Positions 7,136-16,217 are shown, counted from the stretch's first letter. The stretch is 36,645 nt of DNA from JAZKSG01 sp964384785 (GCA_964384785.1 CAYLLH010000048.1:1-36645), one strand, 5' to 3'. Numbers and translations are program-made. Notes: generated from the letters alone by a model not told the origin.

Positions 7136-8530
7136 TTGAACCAAAACAAAACCATAGAGGCGATAAAAAAAACAATAGATGAAAAAAAAATCTCAACCAA
7201 AAAAACAGACCTTTATTCTTATCCTTTTGATTTCTGGCCAATAACACTACACTGGATAACAAAAAACAAATACCCAACACTACCCGAAGCAGTAATCTGG
7301 CCAACAAAAACAAAAGAAATACAAAAAATCATAAAAATCTGCAACCAAAACCAAACACAGATCATACCATACGGCGGAGGATCAGGAGTACTCGGGGGAA
7401 CAGTACCAGATAAACCAGGAATAGTAATAGATCTAAAAAAAATGAGAAACATCAAAATAAACAAAGAAAACCTACTAGTTGAAACAGAAACAGGAGTAAA
7501 CGGATACTACCTTGAAGACTATCTAAACAACAAAGGTTTCACCCTTGGAAACATCCCACAATCACTATATCCTTCAACAGTTGGAGGATGGATTGGAACC
7601 AAAGCCACAGGACAATTCTCCACACGTTATGGCGGAATAGAACAAATGCTAGCAGGCATAGAAGCAGTTCTACCCGATGGTGAAAAAATCACATTAAAAC
7701 CACATCCTCGAACAGCAACCGGACCAGACCTACGACAACTATTTGTAGGAAGCGAAGGAACACTTGGAATCATAACCAAAGTATGGCTAAAAATCTGGCC
7801 GAAACCAGAAAAAAAAGTAAAACTTTCTTTTGTAACAGATGATATCAAACAAGCACTTCAATCTGTTAAAAAAATTCTTCAAACAGGTGCAAGACCTGCA
7901 GTTGTTAGAATATATGATACTATAGAAACCAAAAGACATTTTTATAAATATGATGAAGTAGTCGATAAAATCGCAACTGTTTTAATAGTGGAGGGAAACC
8001 CGAAAATAGTTGATGCTGATGTCGAAATAATTAAAGAAGCATTCAACCAAGAATCTCTTGGTGAAGAAATAGTAGATCATTGGCTTAAAACTCGTTTTAA
8101 CGTTAAGGAAGCAGCTGAATTTGTGCCACTTGGTGTTGTTTTTGATACAATAGAAGTAGCAGTAGGATGGGATAAGGCAGAAAAATTCTATGAAAGCGTA
8201 GTTGATGATATGAAAAAAGTAAAAGGTGTACTTTTCGCATCAGCACATGCATCACACTTTTACCCTCAAGGAGTATGTTTTTATTTTACATTTGCAGGTA
8301 TGCCGCCAAGAAAACAAAAAACAGAAGAATTCTACAATCAAGTATGGAAAACAACAATGGATTCAGTCCTCGAAAAAGGTGGAACCATAAGTCATCATCA
8401 TGGCATAGGGCGACAAAGAGGACCATGGATGAAAGAAGAACTTGGTGAAGCAGGATTAAAACTTTTAAAGAAAATAAAAAACACAGTGGATGAAAAAAGA
8501 ATCATGAATCCTGGAGACCTGGAGGTATAA
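7136..8530 (+). CDS. FAD-linked oxidase, alkyl-DHAP-synthase / GlcD-like, first gene of the glycerol operon
   Basis: A 464-residue flavoprotein of the PCMH (vanillyl-alcohol oxidase) fold. The FAD-binding domain spans about 45-222, with YGGGSGVLGG (79-88), YPSTVGGW (145-152) and GSEGTLGI (205-212). The C-terminal domain ends with SHHHGIGRQR (His 420-422). That triple-His motif is typical of alkyldihydroxyacetonephosphate synthase, whereas GlcD and D-lactate dehydrogenases usually have an EHGIG motif there. Translation starts at a TTG 10 bases after GGGAGG. The Fe-S gene follows after 7 bases, so it probably works as a dehydrogenase that passes electrons to that protein. Candidate substrates are glycerol phosphates, glycolate, lactate or an ether-lipid intermediate; the sequence does not decide. 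Composition changes within the gene near 7800. Confidence 0.85.
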   Translation: MNQNKTIEAIKKTIDEKKISTKKTDLYSYPFDFWPITLHWITKNKYPTLPEAVIWPTKTKEIQKIIKICNQNQTQIIPYGGGSGVLGGTVPDKPGIVIDLKKMRNIKINKENLLVETETGVNGYYLEDYLNNKGFTLGNIPQSLYPSTVGGWIGTKATGQFSTRYGGIEQMLAGIEAVLPDGEKITLKPHPRTATGPDLRQLFVGSEGTLGIITKVWLKIWPKPEKKVKLSFVTDDIKQALQSVKKILQTGARPAVVRIYDTIETKRHFYKYDEVVDKIATVLIVEGNPKIVDADVEIIKEAFNQESLGEEIVDHWLKTRFNVKEAAEFVPLGVVFDTIEVAVGWDKAEKFYESVVDDMKKVKGVLFASAHASHFYPQGVCFYFTFAGMPPRKQKTEEFYNQVWKTTMDSVLEKGGTISHHHGIGRQRGPWMKEELGEAGLKLLKKIKNTVDEKRIMNPGDLEV

Positions 8531-8537
8531 ACGTTTT

Positions 8538-9722
8538 ATGGCAGGAAAATGGGAATGGCTAACAGATCAAATGAAAGGATTCAAAGGACTAAAACAACTA
8601 CCCATCATACTAAAATTTTTAAAAGGAAGAATAAAGGGACCAGATGACATAACTAAATGCACACTCTGTCCAAACATGTGCCGACATGCATGCCCCGTAG
8701 GAATAGTAGATGGAAAAGAAACCACATCGCCCTCTGGTAAAAGCCGTATAGGCTATCTTTTAGAAAATAATCAATTTGAGCTTACAAAAGAAAACATCTA
8801 CCCACTCTACATGTGTCTCTCATGTGGATGCTGCGAACAATACTGCCCATTTGATTTCTCAGTATCAGACATACTACACCCCATAAAAGAACAAGCAATA
8901 AAAAACAACATAGTTTTTGATGAATTCAAAGAAATCCTAAAAAACCTAAATGAAAACGGATATGTATACGGTGAGCCCAAAAAACAAAAAACAGAAGAAC
9001 AATCAAAAAACAAAAACAAAGGAAAAATACTATATCTCAGCGGTTGCACCTTTAGAGAAAAATACCCGGAAATACTAGAAAAAACCAAACAAATATTCAA
9101 AAACGCGGGATACACAGTAACAATTCTGGAAGACGAAAAATGCTGCGGAATACCAGCATATCATATAGGAGACATGGAATTATTCGAAAAACTAGCTATG
9201 GAAAACATAAAAATGATAAACAACAAAGATTTCGACTACATAGTAACCTCATGTCCATCATGTGCATTTGCTTTCAGAAAACTCTACCCCAACCAAGGAT
9301 ACGAATTCAAACCCAAAGTTTTACACATAACAGAATTCCTAAAACAAAAAGAAAAAGATTTTCAAATCAAAGCAAAAGAAAAAACCAGTATTACTTTCCA
9401 TGAACCATGTACACTAATAAACGGCTTAGAACAACCACAAACAATGAATAACGTTCTAAATAACATAGAAAACCTTGAAATCAAAACACCACGCAGACAT
9501 GGAGAAAACACATTCTGCTGCGGATACGGAGGAAGTACACTCTGCCGACTTAACCCTATATTGTCTGATGAAATATCAAAAGAAAGAATAAATGAACTAA
9601 CTGAACTCTCTAAAAACATCGTAACCTCTTGTCCAACATGTAAAGAAGCATTTGAAAAAAATAAAGATGAAAACACAAAAGTGTGGGATATAGCAGAATT
9701 TATAGATCAAATCCAAAAATAA
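8538..9722 (+). CDS. GlpC / GlcF / HdrD-like Fe-S electron-transfer subunit
   Basis: A 394-residue protein with two N-terminal [4Fe-4S] motifs and two CCG domains. The first cluster uses Cys 41, 44, 48 and 52, a CX2CX3CX3CP spacing one residue longer than usual. The second uses Cys 93, 96, 99 and 103. The CCG domains carry DEKCCG with SCPSC, then FCCGYGG with SCPTC. In this family (GlpC, GlcF, HdrB/D) such domains pass electrons from a flavoprotein to quinone, a membrane carrier or a disulfide. It probably serves the FAD oxidase encoded 7 bases upstream and perhaps also GlpA downstream. GGAGGT at 8521-8526 marks the ATG at 8538. No TM segment is visible. Confidence 0.9.
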   Translation: MAGKWEWLTDQMKGFKGLKQLPIILKFLKGRIKGPDDITKCTLCPNMCRHACPVGIVDGKETTSPSGKSRIGYLLENNQFELTKENIYPLYMCLSCGCCEQYCPFDFSVSDILHPIKEQAIKNNIVFDEFKEILKNLNENGYVYGEPKKQKTEEQSKNKNKGKILYLSGCTFREKYPEILEKTKQIFKNAGYTVTILEDEKCCGIPAYHIGDMELFEKLAMENIKMINNKDFDYIVTSCPSCAFAFRKLYPNQGYEFKPKVLHITEFLKQKEKDFQIKAKEKTSITFHEPCTLINGLEQPQTMNNVLNNIENLEIKTPRRHGENTFCCGYGGSTLCRLNPILSDEISKERINELTELSKNIVTSCPTCKEAFEKNKDENTKVWDIAEFIDQIQK

Positions 9723-9734
9723 AAAGGATCTTTT

Positions 9735-11486
9735 ATGAATCTTGAAAAAAAGACTCTAAAAAATCATGACATATCATGTGAAATTCGTGAAAACATATTA
9801 TTTTTAAATGGAACAGTAGAAACATATGATGAATGGGTTCAAATTGGTCTAAAAACCGGTTCGATGAAAGATATACAAGGCGTTGTAAACCTCATAGAAA
9901 TCAAAAATAGTTCCTTTCAAAAAGATTACAAAAAACGCATGGAACAACGAAAAAAAATTTTTGAAAAACAAAAAAACAACCCCTTATCTGAATCAGACAT
10001 CGTAATCATAGGAGGCGGAGTCATCGGATGTTTTATCGCAAGAGAACTATCAAAATATGAAAACAAAACCATACTACTAGAAAAACACCCTGATGTAGGC
10101 CTTGAAGCAACACGGGCAAACAATGGAATGATACACCCAGGAATATCACCATCATATAAAACCTTGAAAAGAAAACTAAACATCAAAGGAAACCAAGCAT
10201 ACACACAAATATGTAAAGACCTTGACGTACGATTCAGAAGATCCGGCAGTCTAATACTAATAACACCACGAACACTAAAAAAATACAAAAAATACCTACC
10301 ATTATTTTACAAATTCATCCTAAAACACATTCTTCCTTTTTTTGTAAAAAGAAAAGGAATAAAAAACGGAATAAAAAATATAAAAATAATAAAAAACGAG
10401 AAAATTTTTGATATAGAACCACAAGCAACAAAGGATACAATAGCAGCAGTTCACATCCCAACAACAGGCATACTTGACCCATATGATCTAACAATAGCCC
10501 TAGCAGAAAACGCAACAAAAAACAATGTAGAAATCAAAACAAACCATGAAGTAGTAGGATTTCTAAAAGAAAACAACAAAATCACAGCAGTAGTAACCAA
10601 TCAAGGAACCATAAAATGCAAACTTGTAATTAATGCAGCAGGAGTATACGCTGATGAAATAGCAGATCTGGCGGGATCTAGGGAATACACAATTCATCCA
10701 CGTAAAGGCGTGGAACTAATTTTTGATAAAACCATAACACCCACTGTTAATCATTGTTTAGCAGAACTAACACTTCCTACTCATAAAACAAGTAAAGGAG
10801 GAGGAGTCAACCCCACAGTTCATAAAAACATAATCTGGGGTCCAACAGCCGTAGAAGTAGACAACAAAAAAGACACAAATGTTTCTCGTGAAGAAATATG
10901 TATGATGCTTGAAAGATACAAAACCGTAGTAAATCAAAATTTTCCAACAAATAAACTAATACGTTATTTTGCGGGAATACGCGCACCAACTTTTACTGAG
11001 GATTTCATAATACGTCATGCCAAATGGGTGGATAACATGATACATGTAGCCGGTATACAATCACCAGGGCTTGCTTCAGCACCAGCTATAGCAGAAAAAA
11101 CCATAAAACTTGTGCAACAAAAAAACTTGGCAGAGAACAAAAAAACCAATTTTGACCCAAAAAGACGAGGAATAACACCTGTGTCAGTATTAAGCGAAGA
11201 GCAACTAAAAGAAAAAATCAAAGAGGACCCTGCATGGGGAAACATAGTCTGCACATGTGAAATGATCTCAGAAGCAGAAATAAAAGAAGCAATAAAAAAA
11301 GGTGCAAGAAGCATTGATGCAATCAAAAGAAGAACCCGAGCTGGTATGGGAGTCTGCCAGCAAAGCTACTGCGAGCTAAGAATAGCAAAAATACTTTCAA
11401 AAGAACTAAACAAACCATTAAACGAAATCGTAAAAGAAACCAAACAAAGCAAACTATTCAACGGAAGAGTAAGAGGTGAATCATGA
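9735..11486 (+). CDS. glpA: FAD-dependent glycerol-3-phosphate dehydrogenase, GlpA type, with BON-like N-terminus
   Basis: This 583-residue flavoprotein probably oxidises sn-glycerol-3-phosphate to DHAP. Residues about 1-62 resemble a BON domain, with an alternating strand, Asn-Gly turn and a GVVNLIEI ending. The DAO-type FAD domain begins at about 83 (IVIIGGGVIGC) and continues to about 460. A BFD-like [2Fe-2S] domain closes the protein, with VCTCE and GVCQQSYC supplying four Cys. AAAGGAT lies 5 bases before the ATG. Its stop overlaps the next start (ATGA). Neighbouring glycerol kinase, GlpB-like and DUF1667 genes give strong support, since the same set occurs in clostridial and Thermotoga-type glycerol operons. 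The BON-like extension is the unusual part. Another hydroxyacid substrate cannot be excluded. Confidence 0.88.
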   Translation: MNLEKKTLKNHDISCEIRENILFLNGTVETYDEWVQIGLKTGSMKDIQGVVNLIEIKNSSFQKDYKKRMEQRKKIFEKQKNNPLSESDIVIIGGGVIGCFIARELSKYENKTILLEKHPDVGLEATRANNGMIHPGISPSYKTLKRKLNIKGNQAYTQICKDLDVRFRRSGSLILITPRTLKKYKKYLPLFYKFILKHILPFFVKRKGIKNGIKNIKIIKNEKIFDIEPQATKDTIAAVHIPTTGILDPYDLTIALAENATKNNVEIKTNHEVVGFLKENNKITAVVTNQGTIKCKLVINAAGVYADEIADLAGSREYTIHPRKGVELIFDKTITPTVNHCLAELTLPTHKTSKGGGVNPTVHKNIIWGPTAVEVDNKKDTNVSREEICMMLERYKTVVNQNFPTNKLIRYFAGIRAPTFTEDFIIRHAKWVDNMIHVAGIQSPGLASAPAIAEKTIKLVQQKNLAENKKTNFDPKRRGITPVSVLSEEQLKEKIKEDPAWGNIVCTCEMISEAEIKEAIKKGARSIDAIKRRTRAGMGVCQQSYCELRIAKILSKELNKPLNEIVKETKQSKLFNGRVRGES

Positions 11487-12736
11487 TGGACGATGTAACC
11501 ATTATCGGAGGAGGACCATCAGGACTTGCAGCAGCAACACTACTTTATAAAAAAAACTACAAAGTCTCAATAATCGAAAGAAACGAAGAACTAGGAGGAC
11601 TATTGGATCAATGCATACATGACGGCTTCGGAACCAAACTTTTCAACAAAGCACTATCCGGACCAGAATTTGCTCACCGTTTTCTCGATCAGGTTAAAGA
11701 ATCAAATATAGAAATCCATCTTAACTCATATGTAAAAAAAGTAGAAATAAAAAAAGACAAAAAAACTATACATTGCATAACACCCGATGGAATCAAAAAA
11801 ATAGAAACCAAAAGCATAATCTATGCGATAGGATGCCGAGAAAGAAACCAATACGAAATACTCATAGGTGGCTCTAGACCCGCGGGTGTTGAAACCGCTG
11901 GAACCATACAACGACTTGTAAACCTCTATGGAATACTACCCGGAAACAATGTCATTATAGTTGGTGGAGGTGATGTCGGAATGATAGTCGCCCGACACCT
12001 TAAACTAGAAGGAGTAGAAAAAATATTTATAATCTACCCCGAAGAATTCTTCACAGGGCTTCCAAGAAACGTACAACAATGCATACTAGATTTTGACATA
12101 CCCTATCAACCACAAACCATTGTAAAAAAAGTCATAGGTAAAGAAAAAATAGAGGCCGTAGAACTAGTAAAAGTAGATGAAAACTGGCAACCCATCCCGG
12201 GAACAGAAAAAACCCATAAATGCGATTCACTAATACTTTCAGTAGGACTAATACCATATGCAGAAAAATTAGAAGAAATCGGAGCAGAAATAGACTGTAA
12301 AACTGGAGGACCCGTTGTAAATGAATGTTTTGAAACCACAATAAAAGGAGTCTTTGCGGTTGGAAACCTACTTCAAATCTTTGACTATGTGGATGATGCT
12401 GTAGAAACAGCGTTTATCGCAGCAGAAGGCGTAGAACAATATCTAAAAAACCCAGAAAAAAACACAAAAAAAGAATACACAAAAATCATCCCTGGAGACA
12501 ACATAAACTGCCTGACACCTCAAAGAATAGAAAAATGCAAAAACGAAATCATAGTTTTTTTCAGACCCTGTATCACAGCTAAAAAACCAAAAATACAAAT
12601 CAAAAACAAAAACGGAAAAATACTTCAAACCTTCAAAAAACCATTCATAAGACCCTCAACTCTTGAAAACATAAAAATCAAAAAAGAAAACATAGAAAAC
12701 GAAAAAGAGGTGAAAATCACAATTGAACAACAATAA
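11483..12736 (+). CDS. GlpB / HcnB-like NAD(FAD)-dependent dehydrogenase subunit
   Basis: A 417-residue two-dinucleotide-fold flavoprotein. The FAD motif IIGGGPSG sits at the N-terminus, a second dinucleotide motif IVGGGDVGM lies near the middle, and FAVGN marks the late FAD-contact region. It resembles the small FAD/NAD subunits found with GlpA-like enzymes and the opine or cyanide oxidase families. It probably moves electrons between GlpA and NAD(P) or another carrier. The ATG at 11483 overlaps the glpA stop by 4 bases. A second ATG at 11486 has better spacing from AGAGGTGA (6 bases), so the true start may be 3 bases later. It overlaps the following gene by 14 bases, which suggests translational coupling. 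Confidence 0.87.
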   Translation: MMDDVTIIGGGPSGLAAATLLYKKNYKVSIIERNEELGGLLDQCIHDGFGTKLFNKALSGPEFAHRFLDQVKESNIEIHLNSYVKKVEIKKDKKTIHCITPDGIKKIETKSIIYAIGCRERNQYEILIGGSRPAGVETAGTIQRLVNLYGILPGNNVIIVGGGDVGMIVARHLKLEGVEKIFIIYPEEFFTGLPRNVQQCILDFDIPYQPQTIVKKVIGKEKIEAVELVKVDENWQPIPGTEKTHKCDSLILSVGLIPYAEKLEEIGAEIDCKTGGPVVNECFETTIKGVFAVGNLLQIFDYVDDAVETAFIAAEGVEQYLKNPEKNTKKEYTKIIPGDNINCLTPQRIEKCKNEIIVFFRPCITAKKPKIQIKNKNGKILQTFKKPFIRPSTLENIKIKKENIENEKEVKITIEQQ

Positions 12737-13100
12737 AGAAAACAAACTAATCTGCATACGCTGCCCTAAAGGATGCGAACTAAATATCACTGAAGAAAAC
12801 GGGGAAATCAAAGTATCTGGAAACGAATGTAAACTCGGAGAAAAATACGCAATAGAGGAAACCAAAAATCCTCGAAGAATAGTATCAACGACAGTAAAAA
12901 TCAAAAACGCTAGATACCCACGACTACCAGTTAGAACAGAAAAAACAATACCAAAAAACAAAATAACAAAAGTAATCGAAGAACTAAAAAATTTTACAGT
13001 AGACGCCCCAGTTAAACACAGTGAAATAATAAAAAAGAATATAGCAGAAACAAATGTAAATATTATCTCTGAAAGAAGTATGGAACGTGTAAAAAAATGA
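12723..13100 (+). CDS. DUF1667 small Cys-rich protein of glycerol operons
   Basis: A 125-residue protein matching the DUF1667 pattern: an N-terminal CIRCPKGC followed about 20 residues later by NECKLG, four Cys that could hold an Fe-S cluster. The middle carries the family-like stretch RIVSTTVKI and PVRTEKTIPK. Members are nearly always encoded beside GlpA/GlpB-like flavoproteins, and here it sits between the GlpB-like gene and glpK. It is probably an electron-transfer subunit of that complex. Translation appears to start at a TTG, 9 bases after AGAGGTGA at 12706-12713, inside the end of the preceding gene. Its stop overlaps the glpK start (ATGA). Confidence 0.88.
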   Translation: MNNNKENKLICIRCPKGCELNITEENGEIKVSGNECKLGEKYAIEETKNPRRIVSTTVKIKNARYPRLPVRTEKTIPKNKITKVIEELKNFTVDAPVKHSEIIKKNIAETNVNIISERSMERVKK

Positions 13101-14605
13101 AATATTTTCTCATACTTGATGTTGGAACCACCAACATAAAAGCACATGCCTACTCAGAAAAAGGAAAACTTCTGGAAAGCATGGAAGAAAAATCAAAACC
13201 CATCTACCCAAAACCAGGATGGGTGGAACAACAACCAGATTTTATCGTTGACACAATAAACAAATTTCTTGATAAAACCATAGAAAAAAATGGTAAACCC
13301 CTTGGTGTATCCTTAACCAACCAAAGAAGCACAACCATAATATGGGATAAAAAAACAGGTAAACCACTCTATAACATGATCACCTGGCAGGACACCCGAA
13401 CTATAAAACAAATAAAAAAACTCTCAGAAAAAAGTATTATAAAATTCGGAAAAATCCTCGGAAAAACAACCAAAACCGTCTCAAAAATAATACCACCAAT
13501 CAAAAAAACAAAAAAAGGAGCATACCTGATAACTCTTGCAAACATAGGATTTGGAACCGCTCATTCATCAATGCATCTAAAATGGATGATGGAAAACATA
13601 CCCGAGGTAAAAAAAGCAATAGATAACAAAAACGCATGCTTCGGAAACCTAGACTCATGGGTAGCATATAATCTAACAGGGAAACATGTAACAGATTACA
13701 CAAACGCTAGTGCCACAGGACTCTTTGATCCCTTTTATGCTAAATGGAGTGAAAACATACTAAAAATACTAGAAATACCCATGCATATACTGCCAAAGTT
13801 TGTAGATAACGACACAAAAATTGGCACAATAAAAAAACATAATATACCTTTTCTTACAATGATCGCGGATCAACAAGCCTCAATGTATATGACTGGTGTA
13901 AAACCCGGTGATGTTAGCATCACAAGTGGAACCGGTGCATTCATAAACCTAAATGTGGGAACACAACCAACACCAGGCGATACAGGAATCTACCCAATGA
14001 TAGCACTCAGCACAAAAAAACAAAAACTCTACATGCTTGAAGGAGCAGTAAATGCTCTTGGATCAGCAATAGACTGGCTACTTGACATAGGATTTATTAA
14101 AAACTATGGCGAAATAGATGAAGCATTCAAACAAAAACAAGAAACCAACATACTATTCATACCAGCACTCTCAGGACTAAACTCACCATTTTTAAGACCA
14201 GACATAAAAGCACAAATACACAACATAACAAAAGACAACAACAAACAAGATTTCACACGAGCCATGATTCAAGGAATATCAATGAGGATAACAGAAGTAA
14301 TAAAAGCATTAGAATATGTATCAAACACCAGAGTAGAAAAAATAATAGCAGACGGCGGGGCATCACAAACAGATCCATATCTACAACTCACAGCAGATCT
14401 CTCAAACAAAACAATACACCGACCGAAAAACCTAAATGGATCTGCATATGGAACATTTATGCTTTCAAAAGCAATCTATGATAAAACAGATATTATTGAC
14501 TCCTGGAAGACACCAGAAATAGAAAAAACATTTAAACCCAAAGATAAACATGAAAAATTCCAAAAACAATGGATAAAACAAATAACAAAAACACTCGAAA
14601 AATAA
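13097..14605 (+). CDS. glpK: Glycerol kinase (FGGY family)
   Basis: A 502-residue FGGY kinase, the usual size for GlpK, which phosphorylates glycerol with ATP to sn-glycerol-3-phosphate. Visible features are the N-terminal ILDVGTTNIKA phosphate loop, GWVEQQP, TNQRSTTIIWD, ITWQDTRT, HVTDYTNASATG, ADQQASMY, ITSGTGAFIN and DGGASQTDPYLQ in the C-terminal domain. The set QR, WQD and DYTNAS fits glycerol rather than xylulose or gluconate kinases. A basic insertion of about 30 residues follows WQDTRT, where other GlpK proteins are shorter. It is the last gene of the operon and overlaps the DUF1667 gene by 4 bases. I see no glycerol channel gene nearby. Confidence 0.92.
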   Translation: MKYFLILDVGTTNIKAHAYSEKGKLLESMEEKSKPIYPKPGWVEQQPDFIVDTINKFLDKTIEKNGKPLGVSLTNQRSTTIIWDKKTGKPLYNMITWQDTRTIKQIKKLSEKSIIKFGKILGKTTKTVSKIIPPIKKTKKGAYLITLANIGFGTAHSSMHLKWMMENIPEVKKAIDNKNACFGNLDSWVAYNLTGKHVTDYTNASATGLFDPFYAKWSENILKILEIPMHILPKFVDNDTKIGTIKKHNIPFLTMIADQQASMYMTGVKPGDVSITSGTGAFINLNVGTQPTPGDTGIYPMIALSTKKQKLYMLEGAVNALGSAIDWLLDIGFIKNYGEIDEAFKQKQETNILFIPALSGLNSPFLRPDIKAQIHNITKDNNKQDFTRAMIQGISMRITEVIKALEYVSNTRVEKIIADGGASQTDPYLQLTADLSNKTIHRPKNLNGSAYGTFMLSKAIYDKTDIIDSWKTPEIEKTFKPKDKHEKFQKQWIKQITKTLEK

Positions 14606-14612
14606 AAAAATT

Positions 14613-15434
14613 TTACTTTTTTATTTCTTCTAAACAAAAACCACTCTCTATAAACTCAGTAAAAGTATCAATAAAACGAACCAAAGGACCACCATCAATA
14701 AGATCATGATCAGCAGAAATAGTAAGACTTAAAATCTCACGAGGAACAACTTTACCATCAATAAAAACAGGTTTCTTATTGATACCTGCTAAAACCAACA
14801 AAATAGTAGGGGTTCCACCAATAGGAATAATGCCGCCTGGAAGATGACCTTTCATACCAACAGAGGTAACACCCACTGTTCCCATATACTTTTTTTTAAG
14901 AATACCATTACGACGAACTAAACGAATAACAATTCTTTGTAAAAACAAAGGAGCCTTCAAAGCAAAACGCTCAGTAAAACTAAGATTTGATTTATCAAAC
15001 AATACCTGATCAGAACCATCAACAGATTTCTTCTGAGCCTTACGAATTTCTCTAGTGATTTCTTTAACATCTTTATTGTTAGCCTTACGAATCAAAAGCG
15101 CCATAGGAACAGGTTCACCATCAATACTACGTTCAACAGGAACAGCAACATCAACATCCTCAAAAACAACCACTCCACTTCGACCATGACGATAACAATT
15201 CAAATCAGGATAAACCTTAAATGTTTCAGCTAAACATTTAACAACCCAACCTGTAAAAGAAATCCTTTCACGTTTAATTTCTTTATACTCCTTCAAAAGT
15301 CTACGAGCACGAGTCACATCAAGCTCAAGAAAAGCATGAACTTCATGTTTACGCCAACCCTCATGAGTAATTAAAGTAATATTTTTACGCCATTTTGAAA
15401 AATTTTTTAACTTATAATTACCAACACGATCCAA
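14613..15434 (-). CDS. Stand-alone E2-type acyltransferase catalytic domain
   Basis: 273 residues matching the catalytic domain of 2-oxoacid dehydrogenase E2 (CoA-dependent acyltransferase, chloramphenicol acetyltransferase fold). The C-terminal SADHDLIDGGPLVRF corresponds to the DHRxxDG active-site motif with its His and Asp. DVDVAVPVE and GTVGVTSVGM fit the conserved core. There is no lipoyl domain and no E1/E3-binding domain, and no E1 or E3 gene is nearby, so it is not a normal complex subunit. Free-standing homologues exist but their substrate is not known to me. The start is a TTG at 15434; an in-frame stop lies two codons upstream. It converges with glpK, leaving 7 bases between the two stops. 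Confidence 0.85.
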   Translation of the reverse strand: MDRVGNYKLKNFSKWRKNITLITHEGWRKHEVHAFLELDVTRARRLLKEYKEIKRERISFTGWVVKCLAETFKVYPDLNCYRHGRSGVVVFEDVDVAVPVERSIDGEPVPMALLIRKANNKDVKEITREIRKAQKKSVDGSDQVLFDKSNLSFTERFALKAPLFLQRIVIRLVRRNGILKKKYMGTVGVTSVGMKGHLPGGIIPIGGTPTILLVLAGINKKPVFIDGKVVPREILSLTISADHDLIDGGPLVRFIDTFTEFIESGFCLEEIKK

Positions 15435-15534
15435 ATATTAACGCAACCTAAACAATTTTACTATTAAAAACAACAAAACAATTAATAAAGATTTTCAAAA
15501 AAAGATATAAAAAGAAAAATATTAAACAAAAAAA

Positions 15535-16005
15535 TTACAAAAGTTTTTTCCTAGGTTTCTTCCAACCCTTTTTAGTATCATCCAAGTCTTCATCATTACT
15601 ATCTTTCGGAAGAGGACTAAAACCATGATTCTTATTAGGTTCTGTATCTTTATTTTCATTGATTTTAGGATCATTGTTTTTAACATTAACAGAGGGGTCA
15701 TTCAAATCTTTGTTATTATCAAAAGAACTATCAGATTTAGCAGTATTAAAAGAATCACTAGTGGTACTCTGATTAAAGGAAGTTATAGGTCTCAAACAAG
15801 GGTCTTCATCAGGTGATTGATCTTTTCTTAAAAAAGGAACATACCATCTACCAGCAATCCTTACAGCTGTATGATTATTATAAGTTCCAATTGCTTCAGC
15901 ACCAAGTTTTTTAGCTTTAACAACTATTCTTTCCAACTCAGCAATCTTTTTTATGTTTTTAATTTGACCTTCATCTTTTTGATTATCAAATTTGTTCTCC
16001 ATCAT
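15535..16005 (-). CDS. Hypothetical protein with ordered N-terminus and disordered tail
   Basis: I do not recognise this 156-residue protein. Residues about 15-70 look ordered: a charged helix, then a short beta-rich stretch (NHTAVRIAGRWYVPFL). The remainder is Asp/Asn/Ser/Lys-rich and probably disordered, ending in a basic GWKKPRKKLL. There is no signal peptide or TM segment, so it should be cytosolic. Two adjacent ATGs begin the frame (16005 and 16002). It lies on the minus strand, divergent from the PKD protein at 16287 and about 100 bases upstream of the E2-like gene. A binding role for the basic tail is only a guess. Confidence 0.65.
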   Translation of the reverse strand: MMENKFDNQKDEGQIKNIKKIAELERIVVKAKKLGAEAIGTYNNHTAVRIAGRWYVPFLRKDQSPDEDPCLRPITSFNQSTTSDSFNTAKSDSSFDNNKDLNDPSVNVKNNDPKINENKDTEPNKNHGFSPLPKDSNDEDLDDTKKGWKKPRKKLL

Positions 16006-16217
16006 AAAACCTTAATCCACTCCTATTTATTATCAATCTTTTTAGATGTTAAACTACTTTTGAAGTAATCTCTCCATTTTTAAGATTGTACTCTTCTATT
16101 TTAGACTATATCTATTTAGTACTATTTTTGTTTTTTGAAAAATATTTTCTTCAACCATTAAAAAAGAAAAAATTATAATAACTATTTTTTATAAAATTAT
16201 AAGAAATGTACGGAAAT

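Noticed and set aside
12656..13147. Open minus-strand frame of 163 codons
   Set aside because: It overlaps the DUF1667 and glpK genes on the opposite strand and encodes a Phe/Ser/Leu-rich product with no motif; it is a composition artefact.
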